From Acanthochlamys bracteata (lineage: Eukaryota; Streptophyta; Magnoliopsida; Pandanales; Velloziaceae): DNA of 64,000 bases. Below, in pieces: positions 1 through 11,985 of this stretch (positions are counted from its first letter, which is position 1; the number at the start of each line of letters is the position of its first letter). Under the pieces are notes generated by a model. It saw nothing but the letters and a program-made list of their open reading frames with translations, had not been told where the DNA came from and ran no database searches. The stretch lies in NCBI GenBank assembly GCA_019914995.1, contig CM034128.1:10373501-10437500 (forward strand). The letters run 5' to 3'. Both the position numbers and the translations under genes were made by a program.

Positions 1-437
1 AGGCTTAAGTTCAGTTTTAAGTGTTTATAGATAATAGACAAAAGGAAGATGTTCTTTGAGTACTTCAAGTTCTCTTATAAACTATTGACCATTGTTCTTC
101 AAAGAATCCTTTATTTGATCAGAGTAGGAGAACTAGCACTCACTCTTTCAATAATAAATTGGTGCATAGTTCCTCTCTTCAGGATAAGAGATTATATCTG
201 TTTATACTGAACATATCGGAGACCTGATTCATTTTGAGAAAAGGTGTCTGTATTCTTGGCTCTCCTTGATGTAGTACATTAGTGGTAACTTACTAAATTT
301 TTCTTGGAAATGATCAACATTCTCTAGGTGGTAGCAGGACTATGCCATGATTTACCACAAAACGTAGTTAGAAGAATGCCATAGTTAGCGAAAATGAAAA
401 ATAAGGTCTTATGTTTTTTTGGTTTGTAATTTTGTAG

Positions 438-3400
438 TATTACATGTCACTTGAATCCGGGCGGCTATTTGCTTCTAAGGAGGATGTTCTGAACTATCTT
501 AACAATACAAAAGGAGAAGCTGCTGATCAAGCATCAAACTATATGCCACATTCTATAGTCGACAAGAAGCAAGTGAGATCACTTATACTGTTACTCTTGT
601 TCTGAATGACATTTGATATCATTTGATATATACTTAAACTATATTTTTGCAGATTTCAGGAGCACACTGGTTGCCAAAGGGATGGATATTGGAAATAAAA
701 ACACAGAAAAGCGGTTTTAAGAAAGGGAAAAAATATAAGGTGTTGAGATGTGCACTTTTTTCATAACAATTGGTGGTCTGTGATAGATTGTTCTGTTAGG
801 CGGTCCTTAGTAGCCAAAGCATAGAAATTTTGTGAAAAGTTGCAATTGTGTTATGTGTTTGAAACCTTATAGTCTGCATGCCTTCAAGTGAAAATTGATT
901 TAAGACTTGCCGGAGGTGAAGGTTAAACTTAGTACAGCTCTCAATGATAACAAGATGATCCCTTAATTTTCCATGTTTCTGACTTACTGATGCCTATACT
1001 CCAAGGTGTCTACATTCCTTGTCTTTCAGCTTGACTGCTTCTTGACTTCATATAAGAATTCTTTCTCTACACCTTTAACTAATCAAGAGCATCATGGTCG
1101 TATGACCTATAAGAGCATTGAAGTAACATTGTCAGAAATTTCAAGGTTATTCAACTAACTCCAAGACCTATCTACATGTTGCAGTGTTATTTCGATCCTT
1201 CAACGGGAGCCAGATTATACTCTAAACAGGAAGTATTCAGATATTTAGAGAAAGGAGAAACAAGCTGTAAATCTGATCTAAATAAAGGCTCTCGCATATT
1301 ACCTGTTTGTATTTATGTTCTCCTTGTTATATATTATGACTTTTCCCTTGGTTGCTGGTGAAATTCTCTATCAATATATACCTCTATCTCTGCTTTCAGA
1401 CCACAAAGGTTAAGGATCTGTTTGAGTGGTTGCCCCATGGCTGGGTAGTGGAAATTAAAACACGAATGACTGGTCCAAAGGCAGGAAAGAAATACAAGGT
1501 ACAATATTTTAGACAGTTTTGACTGGGCATTCCTAGTTCACCATCCATTGTTGTTGGTACTTATGACATTAGAATGCCTATTGTTGTATATCTGGATGTT
1601 CTGATGTACCCCATTTTCAGATCAAGTCTTTGAACAATGACTTATGTTCTTGTCTTATATCACCCATTATTTCTTACTCTTATGTCTTGTTTTAGACACT
1701 TTCAACTTTTATAACAGATTTGATTAACATCTATCATACAAGCAATACGAGTGCACTTTAATTCTGTTATCTAATGTAATATGCATCAAACCTATAAAGA
1801 AAGCACCCTGTTGAAAAGAAGTATATGAATCTTAAGAAACATTTTTCAAACTCAGTTCTTGCAAATAGCATGAGAAAATGACTTATAGATGTAATTACTC
1901 ATTGCAGTGCTATTTTGATCCATCAACTGGAGCCAGATTCTATTCTAAGCAGGATGTGTGCAGATACTTAGCAAAAGGGGAGAAAAGCAGTGAATCTGAT
2001 CTGAATAAAGGCCCTGGTGCAAGCTTAAATGTCGGTACCTATGTTCCATGTGCTGTACAATTACGGCTTTCATTTTCTTTTTCGGCTTTAAGATGTTTCT
2101 AGTTAATCTATCCTATTTTCTCTATTTTTAGATTGCAAAAGGTAATGATATCTTTGGGTGGTTGCCAAGCGGGTGGGTAGTAGAAGTTAAAACTCGAATG
2201 AGTGGCCCCACGGCAGGAACTAAATACAGGGTACTGCTTTCGAGATGGCTATCATTTCCTTCCCTCATTCCATCGCCTTGTCTTGCTTTTATGCTATGAA
2301 TGCTATTGCCTTAGATTACCTATGACTTCTACTTTTATGCTTTCTTTAGTTTGTTAGACATTCCATTTTGACGATGATTTTGGTCAAGTTTCCATGTTGC
2401 TTTAGGGTAAAACGATCACACTCAAAAGAAAATATTATCGAAGTTAGTGCACTTTGATTCTGTTGTTTATAGAGGCTTCTAATATGCTTCAAAAACATAT
2501 AAAAAGCACCATGACTACAAGTCCTAGATGAATCTTGACAGCCATTTTTCAAAACTTACCTTTTATGTTGCTATCATGATGAAATGACTTGTAGATGCTT
2601 CTACACATGGCAGTGCTACTTCAATCCCTCAAGTGGAGCCAGGTTTTATTCTAAAAAGGAAGTCTTCAGATATATCAGCAAAGCAGAGCATTCCGGTGAC
2701 AATGTTTGTAGTTATGCTTCCCTTTTTTATTGTTCTTTTTATTTCCTTTTGCTGTTAGCTGGGTTCACCATCTGATGTTTTGTGTCTCTACGTTAGATAA
2801 GTTTGTGTGCCTTGTGTTGTGACAGCTTCAATGCCAAATCCAGCAATCTCCAGAGTGTTCTCCTCATGGCCATGCTAAAGAAGGTTTACATGAGAAGGAC
2901 ATGGTATGATCTCTGCAATTAGTTGCTCTTTTCATCATGACTGCAGCACAGTGCTTAACTTTTCCTTGACCTCTTAGTTACCCCTACATAACTGGAGAAT
3001 GCATGATACGTGATGCTTTAGTTGTCCTAGTTTATACAATAGAAAGTAGGATTCATATCATGGATGAAGTTGAAAAAGTCACTTGCATACTGGAAACTGC
3101 AACAATCATATACTGTATGACTGTTGGTTAAATTTTACATGGGTTGTCGGTATCATCTTTTCCTCCATTTGACATGTATTTAAATGGCACTATGGATTTA
3201 AGTTAGTCACACTGGCCCTAAGTTTAGCAATTATTTAATTGCAACTCTTTAGCATTAAATTTAAGGTAAAATGGTAAAATTATGTTCTTTTTTCCACTTT
3301 TTGTGCAACATGTTTTCTGTACTTTGTTACGCCAGGACCTGTTTGATCTACTTCTGCTGTAGTTAACTTCATCAATAGGTATAATCCCTCCTTTATTGTA

Positions 3401-4856
3401 AAGCTAAAAGCAATTGCTATAACTAGCTTGCAATTATCTCAAAATTTAAGCCTGTCGTTTACATATTTTAGCTATTTACCTTATAGTGCTTCTCTTATAG
3501 CCTGAAATTTCTTCCAAGAAACAGAAGTCGGGATGCACAACAAGGCGATGCCTTTTCTCAGGCCAGACTCCAGGCTCGAAGAGAGAGTCTTCAGCACATA
3601 TAAAGAATATCCGTGAAAGACCAGAGTCATCGCTTCACTATGATTCATCCATATGTTAGTCTCCGCCCCTACTTTCCAAAGCATCAGACCTTCCCTTTAA
3701 ACAGAAGCTGGCTTAGCCATTTTTAGTTCTGAAAACTGGGCAGGAGTCTACAAGTTTTTGAACAATTTGCCTGTATTTTGTAGGTATAGAAGATATCAAA
3801 TCTGTTTGCTTGGACCCAGTGACAGTGGAGCAAGAAATACCACTTGTATGTACAAGTAGCCAGAGAAACTCATTTACCCATGAAAAGCGGCTAGAACAGG
3901 TCATGAGAGGAAGCGAAATGGTCACGAAGTCAGAAACTGCTGATTCTGTGTACCAAGAACTATCTGAAACAATGGATCCATCTGCAAAGGAGCATTTTCA
4001 ACCTGCAGAAGCGACCAAGAATTGGGGTAGTGAATCGGCTTACATATCTCCAAACGAGCCAACTGAACTTGTTCGTGCACCTTTGGAAGATAAGCCTATT
4101 GTGCAAGGTACTACTTGCTGTTCAGATGAGCTGGTTTTGGATAGGATCATCAGCAAGAAGTCAACCGTAAGTGTCAGATGCGATAGAGATGGGGCAAATA
4201 AATATAAGAATGTAGTTGTAATGGCTCGTCGAACATCCAAACGGTTAGCTGGTAGTAAAGCAGATTATGTGAGTGAACCAAATACCAGTAAAAAAGCAAC
4301 TAGGCTGAAACGGAGCAGAACAGAAGCCTCTATTCCATCAGTGCAACCTGCTGCTATACCAACTGTGGGAGTGGATCTTTCAGAAAAGTTAGAAAACAAT
4401 GTTGAACTTAATCAAACATTAACTATAGACCTGGAACTTCCTAGGAGAACAGAGGAGATTGTTGAGAAACAGTCAAGCTCTCTGGATGCAAGGAATGATA
4501 TACTGAATAATTTACCAGAATCCCAAATGACATTGTCATCTTGGGCTTCCTGGCCAGATCCTTGCATCGAGTTCGCTTTCAAAACCTTAACAAGTGATAT
4601 ACCATTTCTGGATGATTCCTTAGCTCTTGAAGAATACTTCCAACAGCAACTGGTATCTGTTCAGAGCTCATGCACAAAGAGTGCAGTCTTACCTTCTAAC
4701 TGCTCAGATACCAAAGCTGAAACTTCAATTCGTGAGGACCAACCAAAAAACTGCAGTCTATCAATCCAGGAAAACATCAATTCAAATTCAGCATCAAATG
4801 GGGTGCATTCCATCATAAAGGAAGATGAACTACACGGCAGGGGTACGCAGGCCTAA
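438..4856 (+). CDS. MBD13: Methyl-CpG-binding domain protein 13-like (5' end outside window)
   Basis: Nuclear protein of the plant MBD family, expected to bind chromatin or methylated DNA. Visible exons are 438-572, 653-739, 1185-1304, 1400-1498, 1908-2030, 2132-2230, 2614-2703, 2826-2903, 3501-3654 and 3784-4856. They join in one frame to give 685 residues. Each MBD is split over two exons: a first half with a WLPxGW..E.KT core ending in K-Y-K/R, and a second half starting CYFDPSTGAR and reading on into YSK.EV.RYL. Three whole MBD units are visible, plus the second half of another at 438-572 whose first half lies upstream. The large last exon is low-complexity and polar. It holds a basic stretch near 4216-4320 (RRTSKR and KKATRLKRSR) that looks like a nuclear localisation signal. 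The tail near 4560-4660 (WPDPCIEFAFKTL and the following EEYFQQQL) resembles the conserved C-terminus of this subfamily. The true start is missing. Family call is firm; the MBD13 orthology rests on the repeated MBD layout. Confidence 0.85.
1185..2703 (+). repeat. Intragenic tandem array of about 0.7-kb MBD units
   Basis: Corresponding exons recur at a period of about 0.7 kb: second-half exons start at 1185, 1908 and 2614, and first-half exons at 1400 and 2132. The introns are related too. Segments 1730-1855 and 2440-2560 share long similar blocks (for example GTGCACTTTAATTCTGTT against GTGCACTTTGATTCTGTT, and ATTTTTCAAA in both). The stretch before the acceptor, ATGACTTATAGATG against ATGACTTGTAGATG, is shared as well. 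This indicates duplication of genomic DNA rather than exon-only conservation. Confidence 0.8.
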
Positions 4857-5999
4857 AGATGAACATACTGCTAAACGGATAACACGTAGAGATGGACATA
4901 CTGCTTAGATCAACTTGCACTCTATCATTCTCATAACCTTGCCCCAACACAATTTGATGCGACCATGTTCTCAGCGGGCTCACCTATATAAGGTTGTCAT
5001 GTTGACGGTACCAGTAGCTGTACCTATTTTGCTTTTAGACGTTTATATGCTCGTGTTATACAGGGCGAAACTGTTAATTGGATCCTGACACTTGCTGTCA
5101 TAATTTTGTTGAGCTTTTTAATTTTATCATACACCATGCTGAGTATAAGGAGAACTGCTCTAGGAGTAAACGTGATGCCTTCAGCATCTACAGCCCATCC
5201 ATATGGGAGTAATTCAAGAGAGCATTCGCTGCAGTGTACTACAACTTCTTTGCAGTAAAATAAATAGAAAGCATTGTAATAGAAGATGCATTCAGAAACC
5301 TGAATAACAACAATTTTCTTTTCTTAGCAAATTAGTTTCACAAAAGTAACTTTTGTGTACAATTACAGTGAAACGAAGTTGGAGGACCTCTTATTTTTAA
5401 TTAGTTAACTTGAAGCCACATTTATGCTCCAGCAGAAAAGCCTACTGGTAACAATAAATAGAGAGTGCAATGGCCAGGTGCCCTATTCCGTCTCAAAATG
5501 TATTCAGCACCCAAAAACTTCTCTTTAACCTTAAAACCAGGTAAAAGTTGAACTTGGCATGGTTTAGAACACCAGGAGCCCGAAATTCTAATTCCTCTCA
5601 AATGACTTGCGTCATACTGTTCAGGTTAGAGGTGAACAAGCATGAACTTCTGCTCATCGGTCTTGTCAGCCACCAGTCTTTCTAATTGCTTAGGCAAAAT
5701 CTGTTGCAAAGCAGATATGAAACAGCTATGTTATCATAGACACAAACAACTCACTACCGCAATACCAAGTTTATACGTCCTATATGAAAATGGAACCTTA
5801 GAATTACCTGAAATGACTTCCTAAAAACCTACAAAAAAAGACCTACTGGGATATAAAAGGCTCAAAGGGAACTTTGAAACAATACTCAAGGCAACCCGTG
5901 TAAATATAAATCTATCCATCACTTTGCTGAAAATTTCCGAATGCATCATAAAGAGATCAAATAGACATACAAGCTTTCATGAATACTTACATCATAACT

Positions 6000-8900
6000 T
6001 CATTGGATTCCAGATGCAGAAATATCCCATGCCTTGTCAAATTCCAGTTCTAGTTTTTTGTCTATAGAATGCACAGATTGCATACAGCTATCATATGAGA
6101 GAAGCTTTCTGGCCTTGAAATTCTCAGTTGCGCTTAAATCAGTCCGGCATTCACCCTCTTGTTGGAGAATTTCATTGACAGTCTTGGTACTTCCAGTCCT
6201 CAATAAAGTGCTGTTAGCAGTACTAAAACTACTTGTTTCACCACCAGTTCTCTCAAGAGAACATCTTCGTTTTCTCAAAATAGAAGGCATGTTCTTAAAG
6301 GTCTTTGCAGCGTTCCTCAAAATTGACATAGGGCTCAACGGGCAACTAGAAGTTTGCATTGAACAACTGGGTGGTGAAAAGAAGACAGAGCTTCCATCCA
6401 TTTGGGCATAGCTCTCTTGACCAAAGATTTTTTCACTTGAAGAGGAATTGCTCAAATCATTTGACAGCGTAGGCTCATGCTCAATTTCACTATGAGGAGA
6501 GAAAGGTGTCCCACAATCTAGATTGAGATGTCCAACTCTATTATCATCTTGATTGAGACCACCAATTCCTCCACCGGCTACCAAGCCTGAAAGATAAGGC
6601 TCTTCCTTGCAGACAGAAACATTTTTCTCTTCCTTGCTGACACTCGTGTCCCAAAATCCCACACGGAAGGCATGCTGCTTCGGTGTTTTAGGAGAATGAA
6701 AAGTTTGCTTGTTAGAGAATCCAGAAGGCAAAATCCATGAAGAAGCAAGGGTATCAGAAGGTCCACAAACATTAGCATGGGCTTTAGGAGACTGGTTTTG
6801 GTTGCCAATATGCCTATCTACAATAGAACTGCCATGAGGAAACAAATCTTGTGCTCTATTGGCAGAGGCATCCTTCTGCAATGACATAGCATGATTAGCA
6901 TCTCTGCTTAATACACTATCACGAGCTTCAGCAAACATTACCCTAAGGTTTTCATGTATATGCGTTGTTTGAACAGATGACGTCTGATTGCTCTGGTGCA
7001 TGGCATTAGTACAACGATTAGGAGAGACTCCTGAGATACAGAATGTGTCCAACCTCTTTTTAAGTGAGCAGTTCCAATGATTTTTTATCGAGTTATCTGC
7101 CCTGTTGAAGTTCATATCAAATGGATCAGTTGAACTCCGGAAAGAAAATAGAACTTAATAATTGATTCTTATTATATAAGAAAAACTAACTTCATACCTC
7201 GATCCCTACCCTATAGGCATGAAATGGATAATGAAATTGATGTTCAAAATTAAGATGCGCGATTAATAAAAAGGAAAAGCAACTTTTTTGTTAGCAACTT
7301 CTGGTTTCAAGCAAAGCCCAAAGAAGAGCCCTTTATAATAGGACATCTCAAGGAAGCAAGCAAGCTACATTTGAAACTCTCACTTTTTAAATATCCTAAA
7401 CCATAGCAAGTACAAAAAGATAAAACCCAAGAATCCATATAAAATTTAAACTTTGGAATAGTGGGTTGCAAATATCGGAGTCTCTATTACTATATTAGAA
7501 CATTCGTTCTCATTAAGTGATATTAAACCATACTCTTTCGAAAAATGGACCATTCCAAATTAACGACACACAACTATAAATATGAAAACATACCTTCCAG
7601 GTAAGTGTTTGCTGATATCTGCCCATTTATTCCCATAGAGCTGATGGCAATAGATCAGAGTTCTCTCTTCCTCTTCTGTCCATGCGTCCTTTCTGATTGC
7701 AGGATTCAAGTGGTTGTGCCACCTGAGAAGAAATCACGTAAACAAGATAATGAGAATTAAACGAAGCTCTATATACAAACTGTCGTCCCACAATTGCCAA
7801 CTATTGATACTCATTATAATTATACCTAAATTTACTGGAACTAGATATAAACATACCTTTCTCTGCATTGCTTGCCTATCCGACCTGGCAATGACCTTGC
7901 TATTTCAGACCACTTCTTAACACCATGTATCTTAACTAACTCCCTAATAAGATCATCTTCCTACACACATAAGAAAATGATCAGGTAAAAACGAGATGTC
8001 CATAGTTTCCCATTTCTAGCTGGGACAGCCTACTGTATACACCATACCTCTTTAGTCCATGTTCCTTTTACTAAGTCAGGATTAAGAACCTTCTGCCATC
8101 GGTGCAAGCATTGGACATCTGTACGCCCTGAGAAATGCTCAGCTGTCAAGGTAAGACGATATCTTGAAATTAGTTCATCAACCACAACCTTGGTATGGAT
8201 CATTTAAATATAGGCAGCCAAAATACTCCAGCTTGGTCAGAACTCATACTTGACACTATTACAAGCTATTTTAAGATTAATTGCGGTAACAAAAGCTGAC
8301 CACTAAGGAAGTATAAATAACAGAGAACATCGTTGTACTTAATCGGTTAAAGTAAAAATATCTTTGCACATGAGATGTCTATGCAAGATTTTACATGAGC
8401 AGAACCTGTAAGAAAGAATCCTCACCATGTAAATAGCAAAATCGAGCAATTACACAAAGAACTGATAAGTTCTGAAGTCCAAAAAGACAAAAAAATGAAA
8501 AAAGAAAAGAAAAATTATAGGGTGGTGTAAAGTAAGTTAATACCAATACTTCAGCATAATTTGGTGTTTCACTTTATATCTTTCCCTTTATAACATTATG
8601 GATCAGAGAAAAACATCTGACAAATACAACCTAAATAGAAAGACGTAACAGTCAGAGAAGTAATTTTCCACCTCATTGTTAGACACTGCTGAATCTTAAG
8701 TGCAAACTTGAATCCAACAACAAATGTTCCATATACTTTTCTGAACAAGGAACATGTATACAATTGCTTTATAGGTGGCGCACAACATTGGTTACATTAC
8801 CAACCATGAATAGATCATAATGAGAGCTGAACTTAAGAGAACAATGCCAGTAGTAATTCGGACATCATCGAAGAGAAACACTGCTAGGGTCTATTTAGCT

Positions 8901-9697
8901 GATAACATAAGGCATGCAGAAGTATAAAGTTGTTCTACCTAAAACCCAAATGATTCACTTCATAAGTTGCAAATACAAGGCGCCTATGCAAAAGGAAGTT
9001 ACCTATCTTCTTCCAATGCTTCCCGTTATATTGCTTCACAACTTTTTCCAATAGCTCATCCTGTTGAAAAAATTTCGAAGTCAATAACATTCCAGAAGAG
9101 AAGTGCAACATTCATTCTCTGAGCTTATCGTAGCTACTTGCCTCTTCTTTAGTCCAGCCACCTTTTCTCGACTTTCTTGCAGGACCAGTTGTTCTCCTGC
9201 AAATCCCGACATATCAACGAAAGCAGATTTAATAAGAATAATCAATTTTGCCCTAATTAACAAACAGAAAATGAAAAATTCTTAATGCCAGCCACACCCG
9301 AAGCTACAAATATTACCAAAGCAACAATCTTTCTTCAAAATTCATCAAGAAAACTAAAGAAAGCAGTCTTCTGTTGACCATAGCACTTACACGATCAACA
9401 ATTTTAACAAAACCATCTGTTCAAACCAAAATCAACCCAAAAAACAACAACAAACCCTCAAAAGGGTTGCAATTTTCACAAAAGAACCAAGAACATATTG
9501 GTATAAGTATAACAAGACTAAAGCAGGCAATTATATAACATACCAAACCAAATTCTTTCTCCTTACCTAAGCAAAGAACTAGGCTTTGATTCATAACTTA
9601 AGTCTGAGGCCTCCGGCGACAGCGGGTTATTATCTAATTTCTGTTTCTCATCAACTTTCCCACCACTACTGCTATCTCTCTTATCAATTTCTTCCAT
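6000..9697 (-). CDS. MYB3R: Three-repeat MYB transcription factor (MYB3R, MYB3R3/5-like)
   Basis: Nuclear R1R2R3-MYB of the plant family that binds mitosis-specific activator elements and controls G2/M genes. Exons in transcription order are 9697-9567, 9196-9142, 9060-9003, 8142-8048, 7960-7857, 7722-7594 and 7101-6000. They total 558 codons including stop, giving 557 aa. R1 spans about residues 57-103 (Trp 58, 78, 97), R2 about 109-155 (Trp 110, 130, 149) and R3 about 161-207 (Trp 162, 181, 200), all with intact spaced tryptophans. The R3 exit reads IKNHWNCSLKKRLD. The C-terminal exon carries SILRNAAKTF and PSILRKRR, a block I associate with the shorter MYB3R3/5 type rather than the long activator MYB3R1/4. 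The start was chosen as the first ATG, in an acidic/serine-rich leader. Intron 2 has a GC donor (see findings). The gene is convergent with the MBD gene, about 1.1 kb between stop codons. Confidence 0.93.
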
Positions 9698-11985
9698 CTC
9701 CTTCTCCTTCTCCAATCAACGAATCTTGAATCATCAGGAAACACAACAAACCACAACCAAGAACAACTGTACTACCATAACAAGTCGAATTCAATCACAA
9801 TGGTCAAAGATAAACAAAAAATTATAACTTAGGAAACTGAATAAAGGAACAAAGAACGACAGAAGGAAGCGGAGTCGAACGTGGGGAAGAGGGGAGGAGT
9901 CCAAACGTTATGAAAAAGCAAAAGATTAGATTTTTTTTGTTTGGGGAGTTTTAATTCTGTTGGGCTTCTTTCTCTCTTCTGGAAGATTTTTAATAGATTG
10001 GTTGGAGCAGGATCACGTAGAATAGGAATACCTTAACTAAAATGTGGCTCACTTCTATTTGCATCACTGCTGGTCCACTACACAGTTGTCCACAATATAA
10101 ACCATCCACGTCAGCATAAGTTGGTATACCTGTTTCACGAGAGAGCATGTCAGGGTTGGTTTTGGTTTGTAAAATTTATTCAGCGCCGTTTCTTTTATTC
10201 CCACGTTGGATTTCGAAAAATATCAGCCGACTTAGGTGCGTTCCTTTACCTCCAGAATTCATTTTTTTTTTATTAAGAAATTAATTTTAACTTATTTTTT
10301 ATTTTAAAAAAAATATATAATTATTTCTAATATATTTTTTAATTAAAAAAAATACATCAACTTCGATAATACTATTTTTAAAATTTTACTTTCGAAAAAC
10401 TAACTTTCAAAATCAAAATAACACAACCTCACAAACCCTTCAAATTAATAAACCAAGATTATAGGTTGATTATTAGTTTATAAAAGGTTAACTAACTTAA
10501 AGACCCAATGTGGATCCGGATCTGAGTGGGCTATCATTTGGGGTTTTGATGGACTGAACCGGCCCAAAAGCAAAATGACATCGTCCATCTAAACTTGATG
10601 TTTGTAATACGTATTGTTATCGGGTGTTTCCTCAATACGTTTCCTAAAGTTCTTTATTCTAAAAAATTTTACATTTCTAAATAAATAGTTCATAGTATTT
10701 CAGAAAACTTTTAAAAAAACAACTAATTATATATCATAGAATATATATATGGAGAGAAATAAGAGCACTTTTTTTAGGGATATTTTCGAACATTCTCTTT
10801 AGTTTTCAGCTGGAGTGACCTCCATATATAATTTCTGTCATTAAATATGAAAAATTATAAGTTAAAAATATACTCATAAAATTTCATCTCAATTAGATCA
10901 CGAATTTACTTTTATCCGAACACTTCATCAAAATAACATAAATTAAAAAAATTAAACATATATATTGTATCATTTTTATTATCTTAATCAAGTGATCGGA
11001 TGAACGTGAATCCGTAGTCCTTGAGCTGAAATTTTATGAATACGTTTAATTCATAATTCTTTATATACAATGATAGAGATTCGATTTGTAAATCATTCCT
11101 ACCATAAATCGGAAAAAAAATATCCAAAAAAACCTCTAAAAATATATATATATAATTTATTATTTTTAATAATAAAATCAATTTTGTTTTGTAAAAAATT
11201 TAAAAATAAGTTTCATTCTATTTGTTTGACAGTGCATTTCAGAAAAAACACTAATCAATTTTTTAATTTTATATTTTTAATTATTTTCTATAAGATTTAT
11301 AAAATTTATTTAAAATTTAAAAATTATAAAAAATTTTACATCATAAAACTTATTATTATCTAATAATATTATTATTTTATATAAAAAATAAATTTTATTT
11401 TAAATAAAATAAACATATTTTTTTATTTTTAAAATATATTTTATAAGTACTTTCAAACTCCAAAGTTCTCCCACAGCACTAGTCACAACTCACAAGCTCT
11501 GCATACTGAGTGAGTGTTTGGTTGTGCTTTTAAATATTTATTTTTATCCCTATTTTAATTATTTATTTTATAAAAAAATCTTATATAGTGCTTAAAAAAA
11601 TATAACTTATTAAATTTTAATATGTATAATTACTATAAGCTAAGAAATTAGTTTTATTTCTCAAAAATTCACAAAAAAGTAATTTTTAAAAAAAATATGT
11701 TATGTTTGATTTAATATGTTAAATATCAGGCTTGATTTTTATGTTATACTTCCAACTTCGAAGTTATAATTACTATTATAATTTTCATGATCAAGCAGCG
11801 AAGGATTTGTAGTACGTAGAATGGTTTACGAAATTTCTTTACACAGACTTCTTACATATATATCTCAAACATATATAATTCATCGTTTATAAGATTTCTC
11901 TGATACAGATTATCTGATGACAGCGTACCGACTGCAATACACAGCAGTCTCTTGTTTGAAGTAGAACTTAGCAGCGCTTGAGATT
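9698..11985. other. Intergenic region, AT-rich
   Basis: The first 500 bp should hold the MYB3R leader and promoter, including an A/G-rich stretch on the plus strand at 9840-9950. From about 10260 the DNA is dominated by A/T runs without credible coding sequence. The ORFs at 10984-11363 are products of that composition. A repeat-family copy lies at 11240-11460. I see no RNA gene. Confidence 0.6.
11240..11460 (-). repeat. AT-rich MITE-like repeat, copy 1
   Basis: AT-rich block ending in a segment like TATTTTATAAGTACTTTCAAAC. The same internal order (TTTATAAAATTTATTTAAAA, then AAAAATTTTACAT) recurs in copies near 16.3, 28.2, 29.7 and 57.6 kb. Borders are approximate, and simple AT richness makes alignment uncertain. 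Confidence 0.4.

Noticed and set aside
11070..11363. 97-aa Ile/Phe/Lys-rich ORF
   Set aside because: Pure AT-rich composition within a repeat region; no family features.
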